A DNA stretch of 38,527 nt, taken from assembly GCA_944321525.1 (NCBI GenBank), contig CALULQ010000035.1, positions 1 through 38,527 of the forward strand, read 5' to 3'. This DNA comes from an uncultured Paraprevotella sp. (GTDB lineage Bacteria > Bacteroidota > Bacteroidia > Bacteroidales > Bacteroidaceae). This document shows, one piece after another, positions 25,049 through 32,800 of this stretch. Numbering within the stretch: position 1 is the stretch's first letter; the number at the start of each line of letters is the position of its first letter. A model generated the notes under the pieces. It ran no database searches. It saw only the letters and a program-made list of their open reading frames with translations, and had not been told where the DNA came from. A program made the translations under genes and the position numbers.

Positions 25049-26560
25049 ATGATAAGAAAAGTTTTAATCGCCAATCGTGGCGAGATCGCCGTGCGGGTCA
25101 TGCGCTCGTGCCGCGAAATGGGGATACGTACGGTGGCCGTGTTTTCCGAGGCCGACCGCACGTCGAGACACGTGATGTATGCCGACGAAGCCTATTGCAT
25201 CGGGGCGGCGGAATCGCATGAGAGCTACCTGAACATCGACCGCATCATCGACGTGGCCCTGAAATGCAAGGCCGACGCCGTGCATCCCGGCTACGGCTTC
25301 TTGTCCGAGAACGCCGAATTCGTGCGCCGCTGCGAGGCCGCAGGCATCATCTTCATCGGCCCCACGGCCGACACGATGGAAGCCATGGGCGACAAAATTG
25401 CCGCGCGCCAGCGCATGATGGCGGCCGGAGTGCCGGTGGTGCCGGGCACCGCCGAACCGCTGAAGGACGCCGACGAGGCCTTGCGCGTGTGCCGCGAAAT
25501 CGGCTTCCCCGTCATGCTGAAAGCCTCAATGGGCGGCGGCGGGAAGGGCATGCGCCTCATCCACAACGAGGACGAGGTGAAGGAAGCCTACGACTCCGCC
25601 CGCTCGGAGTCCATGTCGTCGTTCGGCGACGACACGGTCTATCTGGAAAAGTTCGTGGAAGAGCCGCACCATATCGAGTTCCAAATACTGGGCGACGCAC
25701 ACGGCCACGTGGTGCACCTCTTCGACCGCGAATGCTCCGTGCAGCGGCGCAACCAGAAAATCGTGGAAGAAAGCCCCTCGCCCTTCCTCACCCCGGAACT
25801 GCGCCGCGAAATGGGCGCCGCGGCCGTGGCCGCCGCACAGGCCGTGCACTACCGCGGGGCCGGCACCATTGAATTTCTGGTGGACAAATACCGCCACTTC
25901 TACTTCCTGGAAATGAACACCCGCCTGCAGGTGGAGCACCCCATCACGGAAGAAGTGGTGGGCGTGGACTTGGTGAAGGAACAAATCCGCGTGGCCGACG
26001 GCGAAACGCTGCGCTTCCGGCAGGAAGACCTCTACCAACGCGGGCACGCCATCGAATGCCGCATCTGTGCCGAAGACACGGAAAACGGATTCATACCCTG
26101 CCCGGGCATCATCCACCAGCTCACGGAGCCGAACGGCATCGGGGTGCGCATCGACAGCTACGTGTACGAAGGATATGAAATCCCCCTCTACTACGACCCG
26201 ATGATTGGCAAGCTCATCGTGTGGGCCACCAACAGGCAGTATGCCATCGAACGCATGCGCCGCGTGCTCTATGAATTCAAAATCACCGGCCTGAAGACCA
26301 ACCTGAGCTACCTGCGCCGCATCATGTATGCACCGGCTTTCGTGAAGGGGGAATACGACACGTCCTTCCTGGCCAAATACTCGCGCTCACTGCAGCGGTC
26401 CAACGGCGAGAACGAGGAAATAGAGAACATGGCCATGATCGCGGCCTACGTGGACTACCTCTTCAACCTGGAAGAGAACAAGCCGGTGCGCACCGTGGAC
26501 GCGCGCCCCATCAGCCGCTGGCGCGAATTCGGACTGCAAAAGGGTGTTTTACGCATATAA
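25049..26560 (+). CDS. Biotin carboxylase subunit of an acyl-CoA carboxylase
   Basis: A 503-residue ATP-grasp enzyme that carboxylates biotin using bicarbonate and ATP. It has the AccC/PccA hallmarks: MIRKVLIANRGEIAVRVMRS start, ADAVHPGYGFLSENAEF, the glycine-rich ATP loop KASMGGGGKGMR, HIEFQILGD, RECSVQRRNQKIVEE, and EMNTRLQVEHPITEE with the catalytic Glu and Arg. A tail of about 50 residues beyond the usual AccC end (ENEEIENMAMIAAYVDYLF...) is typical of propionyl-CoA or methylmalonyl-CoA type systems. First gene of a three-gene operon behind the cobalamin riboswitch. The carrier gene follows 24 bases later. Confidence 0.92.
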   Translation: MIRKVLIANRGEIAVRVMRSCREMGIRTVAVFSEADRTSRHVMYADEAYCIGAAESHESYLNIDRIIDVALKCKADAVHPGYGFLSENAEFVRRCEAAGIIFIGPTADTMEAMGDKIAARQRMMAAGVPVVPGTAEPLKDADEALRVCREIGFPVMLKASMGGGGKGMRLIHNEDEVKEAYDSARSESMSSFGDDTVYLEKFVEEPHHIEFQILGDAHGHVVHLFDRECSVQRRNQKIVEESPSPFLTPELRREMGAAAVAAAQAVHYRGAGTIEFLVDKYRHFYFLEMNTRLQVEHPITEEVVGVDLVKEQIRVADGETLRFRQEDLYQRGHAIECRICAEDTENGFIPCPGIIHQLTEPNGIGVRIDSYVYEGYEIPLYYDPMIGKLIVWATNRQYAIERMRRVLYEFKITGLKTNLSYLRRIMYAPAFVKGEYDTSFLAKYSRSLQRSNGENEEIENMAMIAAYVDYLFNLEENKPVRTVDARPISRWREFGLQKGVLRI

Positions 26561-26584
26561 TATAATAAGGAGAGACATTACATT

Positions 26585-27100
26585 ATGGAAATACATATCG
26601 GGAACCGTGTCGCCGACGTGACACTGGTCAACAAGGACGGAAACCACGTGGAACTCACCATCGACGGCAAGCCTTGCACGGTGGACATCGTCATGGCCGA
26701 GAACGGCAGCTGCTCCATCCTGCACGACGGGAATTCGTATAACGCGGAACTCATCCGCGGCGAAGGCGGGAAAAGCTACGACGTGAACATGTTCTACCGC
26801 TCCTACCACGTGGACGTGGTGGACACGCAAGCCAAATACCTCCGCATGAGGAAGGGGGCCGACGAGGAGCAATCGGACAAAATCACGGCTCCCATGCCGG
26901 GAAAGGTCGTGAGCATCCCCGTCGGCGTGGGCGACGAGCTGCGGGCCGGCGACATCGCCATCGTGCTCGAGGCCATGAAAATGCAAAGCAACTACAAGGT
27001 CAGTGCCGACTGCCGCGTGAAGGCCATCCTCGTGGCCGAAGGCGACGCCGTGCAGGACAACCAGACATTAATAGAACTCGAACTTAAAAAAGAAGGATGA
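26585..27100 (+). CDS. Biotin carboxyl carrier protein
   Basis: 171 residues. The C-terminal biotinyl domain begins around ITAPMPGKVVSIPVGVGDEL (100-119) and carries the biotinylation motif EAMKM with Lys132. The N-terminal 95 residues form a separate region (IHIGNRVADVTLVNKDGNHV) that probably contacts the carboxylase or transferase. The linker is charged rather than the Pro/Ala linker of many decarboxylase carriers. The stop overlaps the next start in an ATGA arrangement (27097-27100), so carrier and carboxyltransferase are translationally coupled. Confidence 0.92.
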   Translation: MEIHIGNRVADVTLVNKDGNHVELTIDGKPCTVDIVMAENGSCSILHDGNSYNAELIRGEGGKSYDVNMFYRSYHVDVVDTQAKYLRMRKGADEEQSDKITAPMPGKVVSIPVGVGDELRAGDIAIVLEAMKMQSNYKVSADCRVKAILVAEGDAVQDNQTLIELELKKEG

Positions 27101-28629
27101 AAAGAGAAGAACTATATGCCCGCTTCGAGGAACTGGACAAGCGGGCTTCGCAGGGCGGAGGCCCGGACAAAGTGGAAAAGCAGCACGCCGCCGGGCGCAT
27201 GACAGCGCGCGAACGCATCGACATGCTGCTCGACAAAGGCTCTTTCTGTGAGATAGACAAATTCGTGAACCACCGCTGCACGCGCTTCGGCATGGAGAAA
27301 AAGCAGATTCCCGGCGACGGGGTGGTCTGCGGATACGGCAAAATCGACGGCCGCCAAGTGTTCGTCTATGCCTACGACTTCACCGTCCACGGCGGTTCGC
27401 TCAGCGAAACCAACGCTGCCAAAATCGTGAAGGTGCAGAGCCTGGCCCTGAAAAACGGGGCACCCATCATCGGGCTGAACGACTCGGGCGGCGCGCGCAT
27501 ACAGGAAGGCATCACCGGACTGGCCGGATATGCCTCCATCTTCTACCAGAACACCATGTCCTCGGGCGTCATTCCCCAGCTCACGGCCATTCTCGGGCCG
27601 TGTGCCGGCGGGGCCTGCTACTCCCCCGCCCTCACCGACTTCATCTTCATGGTGAGCGAGAAGAGCCACATGTTCATCACCGGACCGGACGTGGTGAAGT
27701 CGGTCACCAACGAGGTGGTGGACAAAGAGGAACTGGGCGGCGCCGACACGCACGGCAGCAAGAGCGGCGTGGCGCATTTCGTCTACCCCACGGAAGAAGA
27801 AACGCTGATGCAAATCCGAGAACTGCTCAGCTTCCTGCCCTCCAACAACATGGAAGACGCCCCCATCGTGCCCTGCAACGACGACATCAACCGCAAGGTG
27901 GAAAGCCTGCAGACCGTCATTCCTGAAGACCCGAACCTGCCCTACGACATCAAGGACGTCATCGAGCCCATCGTGGACGACCAGTATTTCCTGGAAGTCA
28001 TGCCGCACTTTGCCAAAAACATCGTCATCGGCTTCGCCCGCCTGGGCGGACAGACCGTGGGCATCGTGGCCAACCAGCCGGCCTTCCTGGCCGGCGTGCT
28101 CGACATCAACGCCTCGGACAAGGCTGCGCGATTCATCCGCTTCTGCGATTGTTTCAACATCCCGCTCGTGACCATCGAGGACGTTCCGGGCTTCCTGCCG
28201 GGCACGGCACAGGAGCACGGCGGCATCATCCGCCACGGGGCGAAAATCGTCTACGCCTACGCTGAAGCCACCGTGCCGAAAATCACGCTCATCACGCGCA
28301 AAGCCTACGGAGGAGCCTACATCGTCATGGCCAGCAAGATGATAGGAGCCGACGCGAACTTCGCCTGGCCGCAAGCCGAAATCGCGGTCATGGGCGCGTC
28401 GGGCGCCATTAACATCCTCTACCGGAAAGCCTCGGAAGAGGAGAAGCGGACGGCCGTGGCGGAATACGAGGAAGAGTTCTCCAACCCCTACCGCGCCGCA
28501 GAGCGCGGGCTCGTGGACGAGGTCATCATGCCGCGCGACACGCGGAGCAAACTCATCCATGCCCTCGAAATGGCCCGCAACAAGAACCAGAGCAATCCGC
28601 CCAAGAAGCACGGCAACATGCCGTTGTAA
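27097..28629 (+). CDS. Propionyl/methylmalonyl-CoA carboxyltransferase subunit
   Basis: A 510-residue crotonase-fold carboxyltransferase of the PccB/MmdA type, moving CO2 between carboxybiotin and an acyl-CoA. Family motifs: AAGRMTARERIDMLLD, GDGVVCGYGKIDGR, DFTVHGGSLSE, NDSGGARIQEG, the first oxyanion site GPCAGGACYSPALTDF, MFITGPDVVK, and the second site RKAYGGAYIVM preceded by DVPGFLPG. The same family serves propionyl-CoA carboxylase, acetyl-CoA carboxylase and methylmalonyl-CoA decarboxylase alpha. No membrane beta subunit (sodium-pump type) is encoded alongside, so a soluble carboxylase is favoured, though the physiological direction is not shown by sequence. Confidence 0.9.
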   Translation: MKREELYARFEELDKRASQGGGPDKVEKQHAAGRMTARERIDMLLDKGSFCEIDKFVNHRCTRFGMEKKQIPGDGVVCGYGKIDGRQVFVYAYDFTVHGGSLSETNAAKIVKVQSLALKNGAPIIGLNDSGGARIQEGITGLAGYASIFYQNTMSSGVIPQLTAILGPCAGGACYSPALTDFIFMVSEKSHMFITGPDVVKSVTNEVVDKEELGGADTHGSKSGVAHFVYPTEEETLMQIRELLSFLPSNNMEDAPIVPCNDDINRKVESLQTVIPEDPNLPYDIKDVIEPIVDDQYFLEVMPHFAKNIVIGFARLGGQTVGIVANQPAFLAGVLDINASDKAARFIRFCDCFNIPLVTIEDVPGFLPGTAQEHGGIIRHGAKIVYAYAEATVPKITLITRKAYGGAYIVMASKMIGADANFAWPQAEIAVMGASGAINILYRKASEEEKRTAVAEYEEEFSNPYRAAERGLVDEVIMPRDTRSKLIHALEMARNKNQSNPPKKHGNMPL

Positions 28630-28630
28630 G

Positions 28631-28675
28631 CTGAAAAAGGCCTGCCTCCCTCGCCGGGACGCAGGCCTTTTTCAG
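28631..28675. terminator. Bidirectional terminator between carboxylase operon and AraC gene
   Basis: CTGAAAAAGGCCTGC (28631-28645) and GCAGGCCTTTTTCAG (28661-28675) form a perfect 15-bp stem with T-runs on both strands. The right arm contains the stop codon of the convergent AraC gene, so one hairpin closes both genes. Confidence 0.9.
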
Positions 28676-29589
28676 TTGCGCGGACCGTGGTATTCGCCGG
28701 GAGAAACGCCAACGACCTTCTTGAAAACGAAGCTGAAGTACTGCACGTTGGGGAATCCCAGGCTGAAAGCCGCCTCGCGGGGCGTCCTCCCCTCCTCTGC
28801 CAGCATGCGCTTGGCCGCTTCCAACCGCATGACACAGAAATGTTCGTCCAACGTCCGGCCAGTCTCATAGCGCAACAAGTCCGTGAGGTAAGCGGCAGAC
28901 AGCCCCAGTTCGGCAGCACAATACGAGGCCGACGGCAACTGTCCCCTCCCCAGCCGGCCGGAGCGCATGTAGTCGCGGAGCAGGATGTCCAGCTTCCCCA
29001 AGAGGGCTTTGTTCTTGTTCTCACGGGTGATGAACTGCCGCTCGTAGAACCGCGAACAATAATCGAGCAGCAACTCGATATGCCGCGAGAGTATCGTGCC
29101 GGTATGGGTGTCTATCGCGTGATGCAGCTCCTCCTCGATGCGCTCCAGCAGGCAAGTCACAGTGGCGGTCTCGCACCGCGACAAGTGCAGAGCTTCTTCC
29201 TTGTGATAAGAAAAGAAAGTATAATTCCCTATATGGCTCTTGAGCGTAGTGGAAAGCAACAGGTCGGGATGAAAGGCCAGCAGCCAGCCTTTGGGCGGCA
29301 GGGCGTTGTGCCTGCCCAACCGGAAGATTTCGCCCGGCATGAGGAAAACCATCGTAGCCTCGGAATAATCGTAGTATTTCCGCCCGCAACAGCCACAGCC
29401 GCCCGGATACTCCTCAATCACAAGAACGGCATAGAACTCGAACTTGACGGCATCTTCCGCCAAGTCGGGCTGTTCCAGGTTGACGATACTGGCCAACGGA
29501 TGCAGCGTCCTGCATCCCAAGCAGTCGCAGCACTCGCACACGGTCTTGAAATCCAAAGTCTTTCCCGGCTTTTTCTGTCCCTTCCCCAT
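28672..29589 (-). CDS. AraC family regulator with cysteine-rich sensor domain
   Basis: About 305 residues. The C-terminal 100 carry the two helix-turn-helix motifs of AraC regulators (YCAAELGLSAAYLTDLLRYE, then REAAFSLGFPNVQYFSFVFK ending VGVSPGEY). The N-terminal half looks like a small cupin sensor (MVFLMPGEIFRLG). It is unusual in having CECCDCLGC (Cys18, 20, 21, 23, 26) and GGCGCCGR (Cys65, 67, 68), where relatives I know carry few cysteines. This suggests metal or redox sensing (inference). Start: ATG 29589 is preferred, because a TATTTTTG promoter element (29629-29622) would leave almost no leader for the ATG at 29610; both are possible. Divergent from the DUF3737-patB genes, its likely targets. 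Confidence 0.85.
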   Translation of the reverse strand: MGKGQKKPGKTLDFKTVCECCDCLGCRTLHPLASIVNLEQPDLAEDAVKFEFYAVLVIEEYPGGCGCCGRKYYDYSEATMVFLMPGEIFRLGRHNALPPKGWLLAFHPDLLLSTTLKSHIGNYTFFSYHKEEALHLSRCETATVTCLLERIEEELHHAIDTHTGTILSRHIELLLDYCSRFYERQFITRENKNKALLGKLDILLRDYMRSGRLGRGQLPSASYCAAELGLSAAYLTDLLRYETGRTLDEHFCVMRLEAAKRMLAEEGRTPREAAFSLGFPNVQYFSFVFKKVVGVSPGEYHGPRN

Positions 29590-29973
29590 CGCTACGCATT
29601 TGTTGTTCATGAATGTCGCCACAAAAATACGGATAAATCCCTTCGGTCGGATTACCCCGATTACGGATTGTGCGCCCCCAATTACCTGTTCCCGCCCTGC
29701 CCGGGCGCAATGCACGGATTCCCCGGGACGCACCATTGTAACGCTGAAAACCTAAAGGTGTTTAATTATGGTGTATTTTAGGTAAACGCCCCGTCCGTTT
29801 GCCCATTTTATTATAACTTTGGCCACCGAACCAAGGCCCGGGAAGCTATTCCGTAATCCGGGGCATAACTTCTGTAATTCATCTACAGGGTAAAAAGACA
29901 AACGGCAGTAATTTTGCCACAAGAGACTTGGACATAATATTTCAGAACGACGAATCAACTTAATCATTACACC
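29590..29973. promoter_or_regulatory. Divergent control region between AraC gene and DUF3737 gene
   Basis: No gene is seen here. On the minus strand TATTTTTG (29629-29622) is a candidate -7 box for the AraC gene. On the plus strand TAACTTTG (29814-29821) and TAATTTTG (29909-29916) are two candidate -7 boxes for the DUF3737-patB transcript. Neither has a good TTTG at the usual distance. A short CTGTA/TACAG inverted repeat lies near 29873-29887. Weak -33 boxes and a divergent AraC gene are what an activator-dependent promoter would show. Confidence 0.45.
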
Positions 29974-30843
29974 ATGCAACTGATAAAGGATACTGAATTC
30001 GGAGGCGAGCGACCGCTGTTCGCTTCCCACGACCTGCACTTGGACAACGTCATCATCCGCGCCGGGGAATCGGCCATCAAGGAATGCAGCAACATCGTGG
30101 CCACAAACTGCCGCTTCGAGGGCAACTATCCCTTCTGGCACGTGCACGGCTTCACCATCGACCGCTGCTATTTCGACGTGGGCGGGCGCTCCGCATTGTG
30201 GTACTCCGACCACCTGAAAATGACCGACACGGTGATAGACGCGCCCAAGATGTTCCGCGAGATGAACGACATCGACATCGAGAACGTGCAAATCAACAAT
30301 GCCGACGAGATATTCTGGAGATGCAAAAGAATCAACGTCAAGAACCTGAAGCTGCACGAGGGAACCTACCCCTTCATGTTCAGCGAAGACATCTACGTGG
30401 ACGGGCTCGAGAGCGACAGCAAGTACGTGTTCCAATACGTGAAGAACGTGGAAATACACAACGCAAAAATCACCACCAAGGATGCATTCTGGGAAGTGGA
30501 GAACGTCACCATCTACGACTCGGAACTGAACGGGGAGTATCTCGGCTGGCACTCGCGCAACCTGCGCCTGGTGAACTGCCACATCACGGGCGAACAGCCG
30601 CTCTGCTACGCCCACGACCTGGTGCTGGAGAACTGCACCTTCGGCCCCGACTGCGACCGCGCCTTCGAGTACAGCAGTGTGCAGGCCACCATCAAGGGGG
30701 CCATTGGCGGCATCAAGAACCCCGCCACGGGGCGCATCACCGCCGACAGCTTCGGGGAAATCATCATCGACGAGAACATCAAGGCGCCGGCCAACTGTGA
30801 ACTGAAACTGTCGGACGGAAGCCCGGCCTGCAAACAGGATTGA
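29974..30843 (+). CDS. DUF3737 family beta-helix protein
   Basis: A 289-residue protein matching the DUF3737 family: a single-stranded right-handed beta-helix without signal peptide, so probably cytosolic. Every 20 or so residues a short strand repeats with Asn/Asp turns (LHLDNVIIRAGESAIKEC, FTIDRCYFDVGGRSALWYS, IDIENVQINNADEIFWRC, VEIHNAKITTKDAFWEVE, LRLVNCHITGEQPLCYAHD). The aromatic pairs FW and LW/LCY recur at the same turn. The molecular function is unknown. Its stop is one base before the start of the PatB-type lyase gene, so the pair is tightly coupled. Confidence 0.85.
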   Translation: MQLIKDTEFGGERPLFASHDLHLDNVIIRAGESAIKECSNIVATNCRFEGNYPFWHVHGFTIDRCYFDVGGRSALWYSDHLKMTDTVIDAPKMFREMNDIDIENVQINNADEIFWRCKRINVKNLKLHEGTYPFMFSEDIYVDGLESDSKYVFQYVKNVEIHNAKITTKDAFWEVENVTIYDSELNGEYLGWHSRNLRLVNCHITGEQPLCYAHDLVLENCTFGPDCDRAFEYSSVQATIKGAIGGIKNPATGRITADSFGEIIIDENIKAPANCELKLSDGSPACKQD

Positions 30844-30844
30844 C

Positions 30845-32017
30845 ATGAAATACGACTTCGACGAAATCATTCCGCGCCGCCACACCAATTCTTACAAATG
30901 GGACGGCGCGACAGACAGCAACGTGCTGCCCCTATGGGTGGCCGACATGGACTTCCGAACGGCACCTGCCATCACGGAAGCCTTGAAACAGCGCGTGGAG
31001 CACGGCATATTCGGCTACACCCGTGTGCCCGACGAATATTACGAGGCCGTCACCGCATGGTTCAAACGCCGACACGGATGGGACATCCGCCGGGAATGGA
31101 TGATTTACACATCGGGCGTCGTGCCCGCCATTTCAGCCATCATCAAGGCGCTCACCGGCCCGGGCGACAAAGTGCTGGTGCAAACGCCCGTCTACAACTG
31201 CTTTTTCTCGTCCATCCGCAACAACGAATGCGAGGTCGCAAGCAGCCCGCTGGTGTACGAAGACCGGACTTACCGGATGGACTTGGAGGATTTGGAGCGG
31301 AAGGCGTCCGACGAGAAGACCAAAGTGATGCTCCTCTGCAACCCGCACAACCCGGCCGGAAGGGTATGGACACGGGAAGAGTTGACGGCCGTGGGTGAAA
31401 TATGCATCCGCCACGGAGTGACCGTCGTCTCGGATGAAATACACTGCGAACTGGTCTACAGCGGACATCGCCACATTCCCTTCGCCTCCATCTCGGACGA
31501 CTTCCTGCGCCACTCCGTGACGTGTGTCTCGCCCAGCAAGGCGTTCAACATCGCCGGACTGCAGATCGCCAATATCATCGCCCCCGACGAAACCATGCGC
31601 CGCCGCATAGACAAGGCCATCAACATCAACGAGGTCTGCGACGTGAACCCCTTCGGGGTGATTGCCACCATGGCGGCCTACAACGAGGGCGAAGAGTGGC
31701 TGGGCCAACTGCTGGACTACTTGTGGCAAAACTACCTGTTCCTCGTCGAATTTTGCCGCACACAGCTGCCCGACTTCCCCGTGGCCCGGCTAGAAGGCAC
31801 CTATCTGGCATGGATGGACTGCCGGGCGCTCGGCATAGGGTCGGAAGAACTGGAACAGCTGTTGGTCGGCGAGGCCAAGCTCTGGCTCAACGCCGGCACG
31901 ATGTATGGAGCCGAGGGCGAAGGCTTCATGCGCTGGAACCTGGCCTGCCCGCGCTCCGTGCTGGAGCAGGCATTGGCGCGGTTCAAGGCTTTTGTAGAAA
32001 ATCATAAAAATCCATAA
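30845..32017 (+). CDS. MalY/PatB family aminotransferase, probable cystathionine beta-lyase
   Basis: A 390-residue fold-type I PLP enzyme of the MalY/PatB group, which splits the C-S bond of cystathionine or cysteine conjugates to thiol, pyruvate and ammonia. Visible motifs: LPLWVADMDFRTAP (28-41), GIFGYTRVPDEYYEAV, MIYTSGVVPAISAII, LLCNPHNPAGRVWTREEL, VVSDEIHCELVYSGHRHIPF, and the PLP lysine Lys232 in SPSKAFNIAGLQ. The C-terminal FMRWNLACPRSVLEQAL carries the substrate-binding Arg. It is coupled to the upstream DUF3737 gene (1-base gap) and is probably regulated by the divergent AraC protein. Some relatives are true aminotransferases, so the exact reaction is not fixed. Confidence 0.9.
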   Translation: MKYDFDEIIPRRHTNSYKWDGATDSNVLPLWVADMDFRTAPAITEALKQRVEHGIFGYTRVPDEYYEAVTAWFKRRHGWDIRREWMIYTSGVVPAISAIIKALTGPGDKVLVQTPVYNCFFSSIRNNECEVASSPLVYEDRTYRMDLEDLERKASDEKTKVMLLCNPHNPAGRVWTREELTAVGEICIRHGVTVVSDEIHCELVYSGHRHIPFASISDDFLRHSVTCVSPSKAFNIAGLQIANIIAPDETMRRRIDKAININEVCDVNPFGVIATMAAYNEGEEWLGQLLDYLWQNYLFLVEFCRTQLPDFPVARLEGTYLAWMDCRALGIGSEELEQLLVGEAKLWLNAGTMYGAEGEGFMRWNLACPRSVLEQALARFKAFVENHKNP

Positions 32018-32022
32018 AGCCC

Positions 32023-32052
32023 TTTGCCATACCGCAGGAATCGCTACCTTTG
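32023..32052 (+). promoter_or_regulatory. Promoter of the Cys/His-rich protein gene
   Basis: TTTG at 32023-32026, 18 bases, then TACCTTTG at 32045-32052. The -7 box is a full match, and spacing is one base shorter than usual. It starts right after the patB stop, so the small gene has its own transcript. Confidence 0.65.
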
Positions 32053-32095
32053 CAGTGAAAGATGATATAAAAGTCTAACTTAAAAGGAAATGACA

Positions 32096-32401
32096 ATGAA
32101 GAAGATAGTTTTGAGTTGCACCATACTCCTCACGGCCTTGTCGCTCACGGCCTTCGCCGCACAGGACAAGGGAAAGGACAAGAAAGAGCAAAAGACGGAA
32201 TGCTGCTGCAAGGACTGCCACTGCAGGAACTGCTCCTGCGAAACGGACTGCGACGCATGCAAGGATTGCAGGAAGCGGGACGAATGCAGGTACTGCCGCG
32301 ATTGCGACCACGAAGGCTATTGCTGCGACGCCAACCACCACCGCCACGACAAGAGGCATCACCGGCACCGCCGGGGCGGATGCTGCGGCGGGGGATGCTG
32401 A
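32096..32401 (+). CDS. Exported Cys/His-rich metallothionein-like small protein
   Basis: 101 residues. A clear signal peptide (MKKIVLSCTILLTALSLTAFA) is followed by a Lys-rich linker and then about 65 residues holding 18 cysteines. They come as CCC, CxC, CxxC and CC groups (ECCCKDCHCRNCSC, DCDACKDC, ECRYCRDC, YCCD), then a His/Arg block (HHRHDKRHHRHRR) and a GGCCGGGC tail. I recognise no family. The composition suggests metal binding or disulfide cross-linking outside the cytosol. The ATG at 32096 is preferred because AGGA lies 7 bases before it; the ATG at 32090 is too close. It has its own promoter and a perfect terminator, which support a real gene. Confidence 0.85.
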   Translation: MKKIVLSCTILLTALSLTAFAAQDKGKDKKEQKTECCCKDCHCRNCSCETDCDACKDCRKRDECRYCRDCDHEGYCCDANHHRHDKRHHRHRRGGCCGGGC

Positions 32402-32460
32402 AACCAAGTGTCACACGACCGCAGGAATGCGCCGCACGGAATAGGATGGTAAACTGAAAA

Positions 32461-32517
32461 GAAAGGAGTGGCCGGGAAAACTGTTGCAAGCTTTCCCGGC
32501 CACTCCTTTCTTTTTTT
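32461..32517 (+). terminator. Terminator after the Cys/His-rich gene
   Basis: GAAAGGAGTGGCCGGGAAA (32461-32479) pairs perfectly with TTTCCCGGCCACTCCTTTC (32492-32510), a 19-bp stem followed by seven T (32511-32517). A strong intrinsic terminator. Confidence 0.93.
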
Positions 32518-32648
32518 CCAAAAACGATACACGAAGCACCTCCGGACAAGGCTTCCGCCCGAGGACCGGCCGGACAGGGAAACCATGCGGACATCGCGTT
32601 GTCGCCGCCCGACGAAACGAGGAATGCCGCACGGAACGAAAAAAGAAT
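32518..32648. other. Gene-free convergent intergenic stretch
   Basis: Between the terminator and repeat copy 3 I find no gene. Open frames crossing this region owe their existence to the palindrome and show no family features. Confidence 0.45.
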
Positions 32649-32718
32649 GCGGAGTCCGTCGGCGTACTCTGCGGAGAGTACTCGAGTACTTGCCGCAGAG
32701 TACAATTCAAACCTCCGC
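32649..32718. repeat. 70-bp palindromic repeat, copy 3
   Basis: Third copy of the 70-bp palindrome, symmetric about 32683/32684 with the same centre AGTACTCGAGTACT (32677-32690). The left arm (GCGGAGTCCGTCGGCGTAC) is close to copy 1; the right arm (GTACAATTCAAACCTCCGC) has drifted. On the minus strand the element is followed by ATTCTTTTTTCG, so here it could also terminate transcripts of the glycosyltransferase operon ending at 32801. Confidence 0.88.
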
Positions 32719-32800
32719 ACGAAAATCCCGCAAATTCCGCTTTCTTCGTTATCCTCAAGCCCACCGGCAGACATGGCGTCGGGCATGCCTGCCACGCGGC

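Noticed and set aside
27097..28629. Sodium-pumping methylmalonyl-CoA decarboxylase complex
   Set aside because: The membrane beta subunit and small gamma/delta subunits are absent next to the operon; an ATP-dependent biotin carboxylase is present instead.
10601..32718. The three palindromes as a CRISPR array
   Set aside because: Copies are 8-14 kb apart with unrelated sequence between them and no cas genes.
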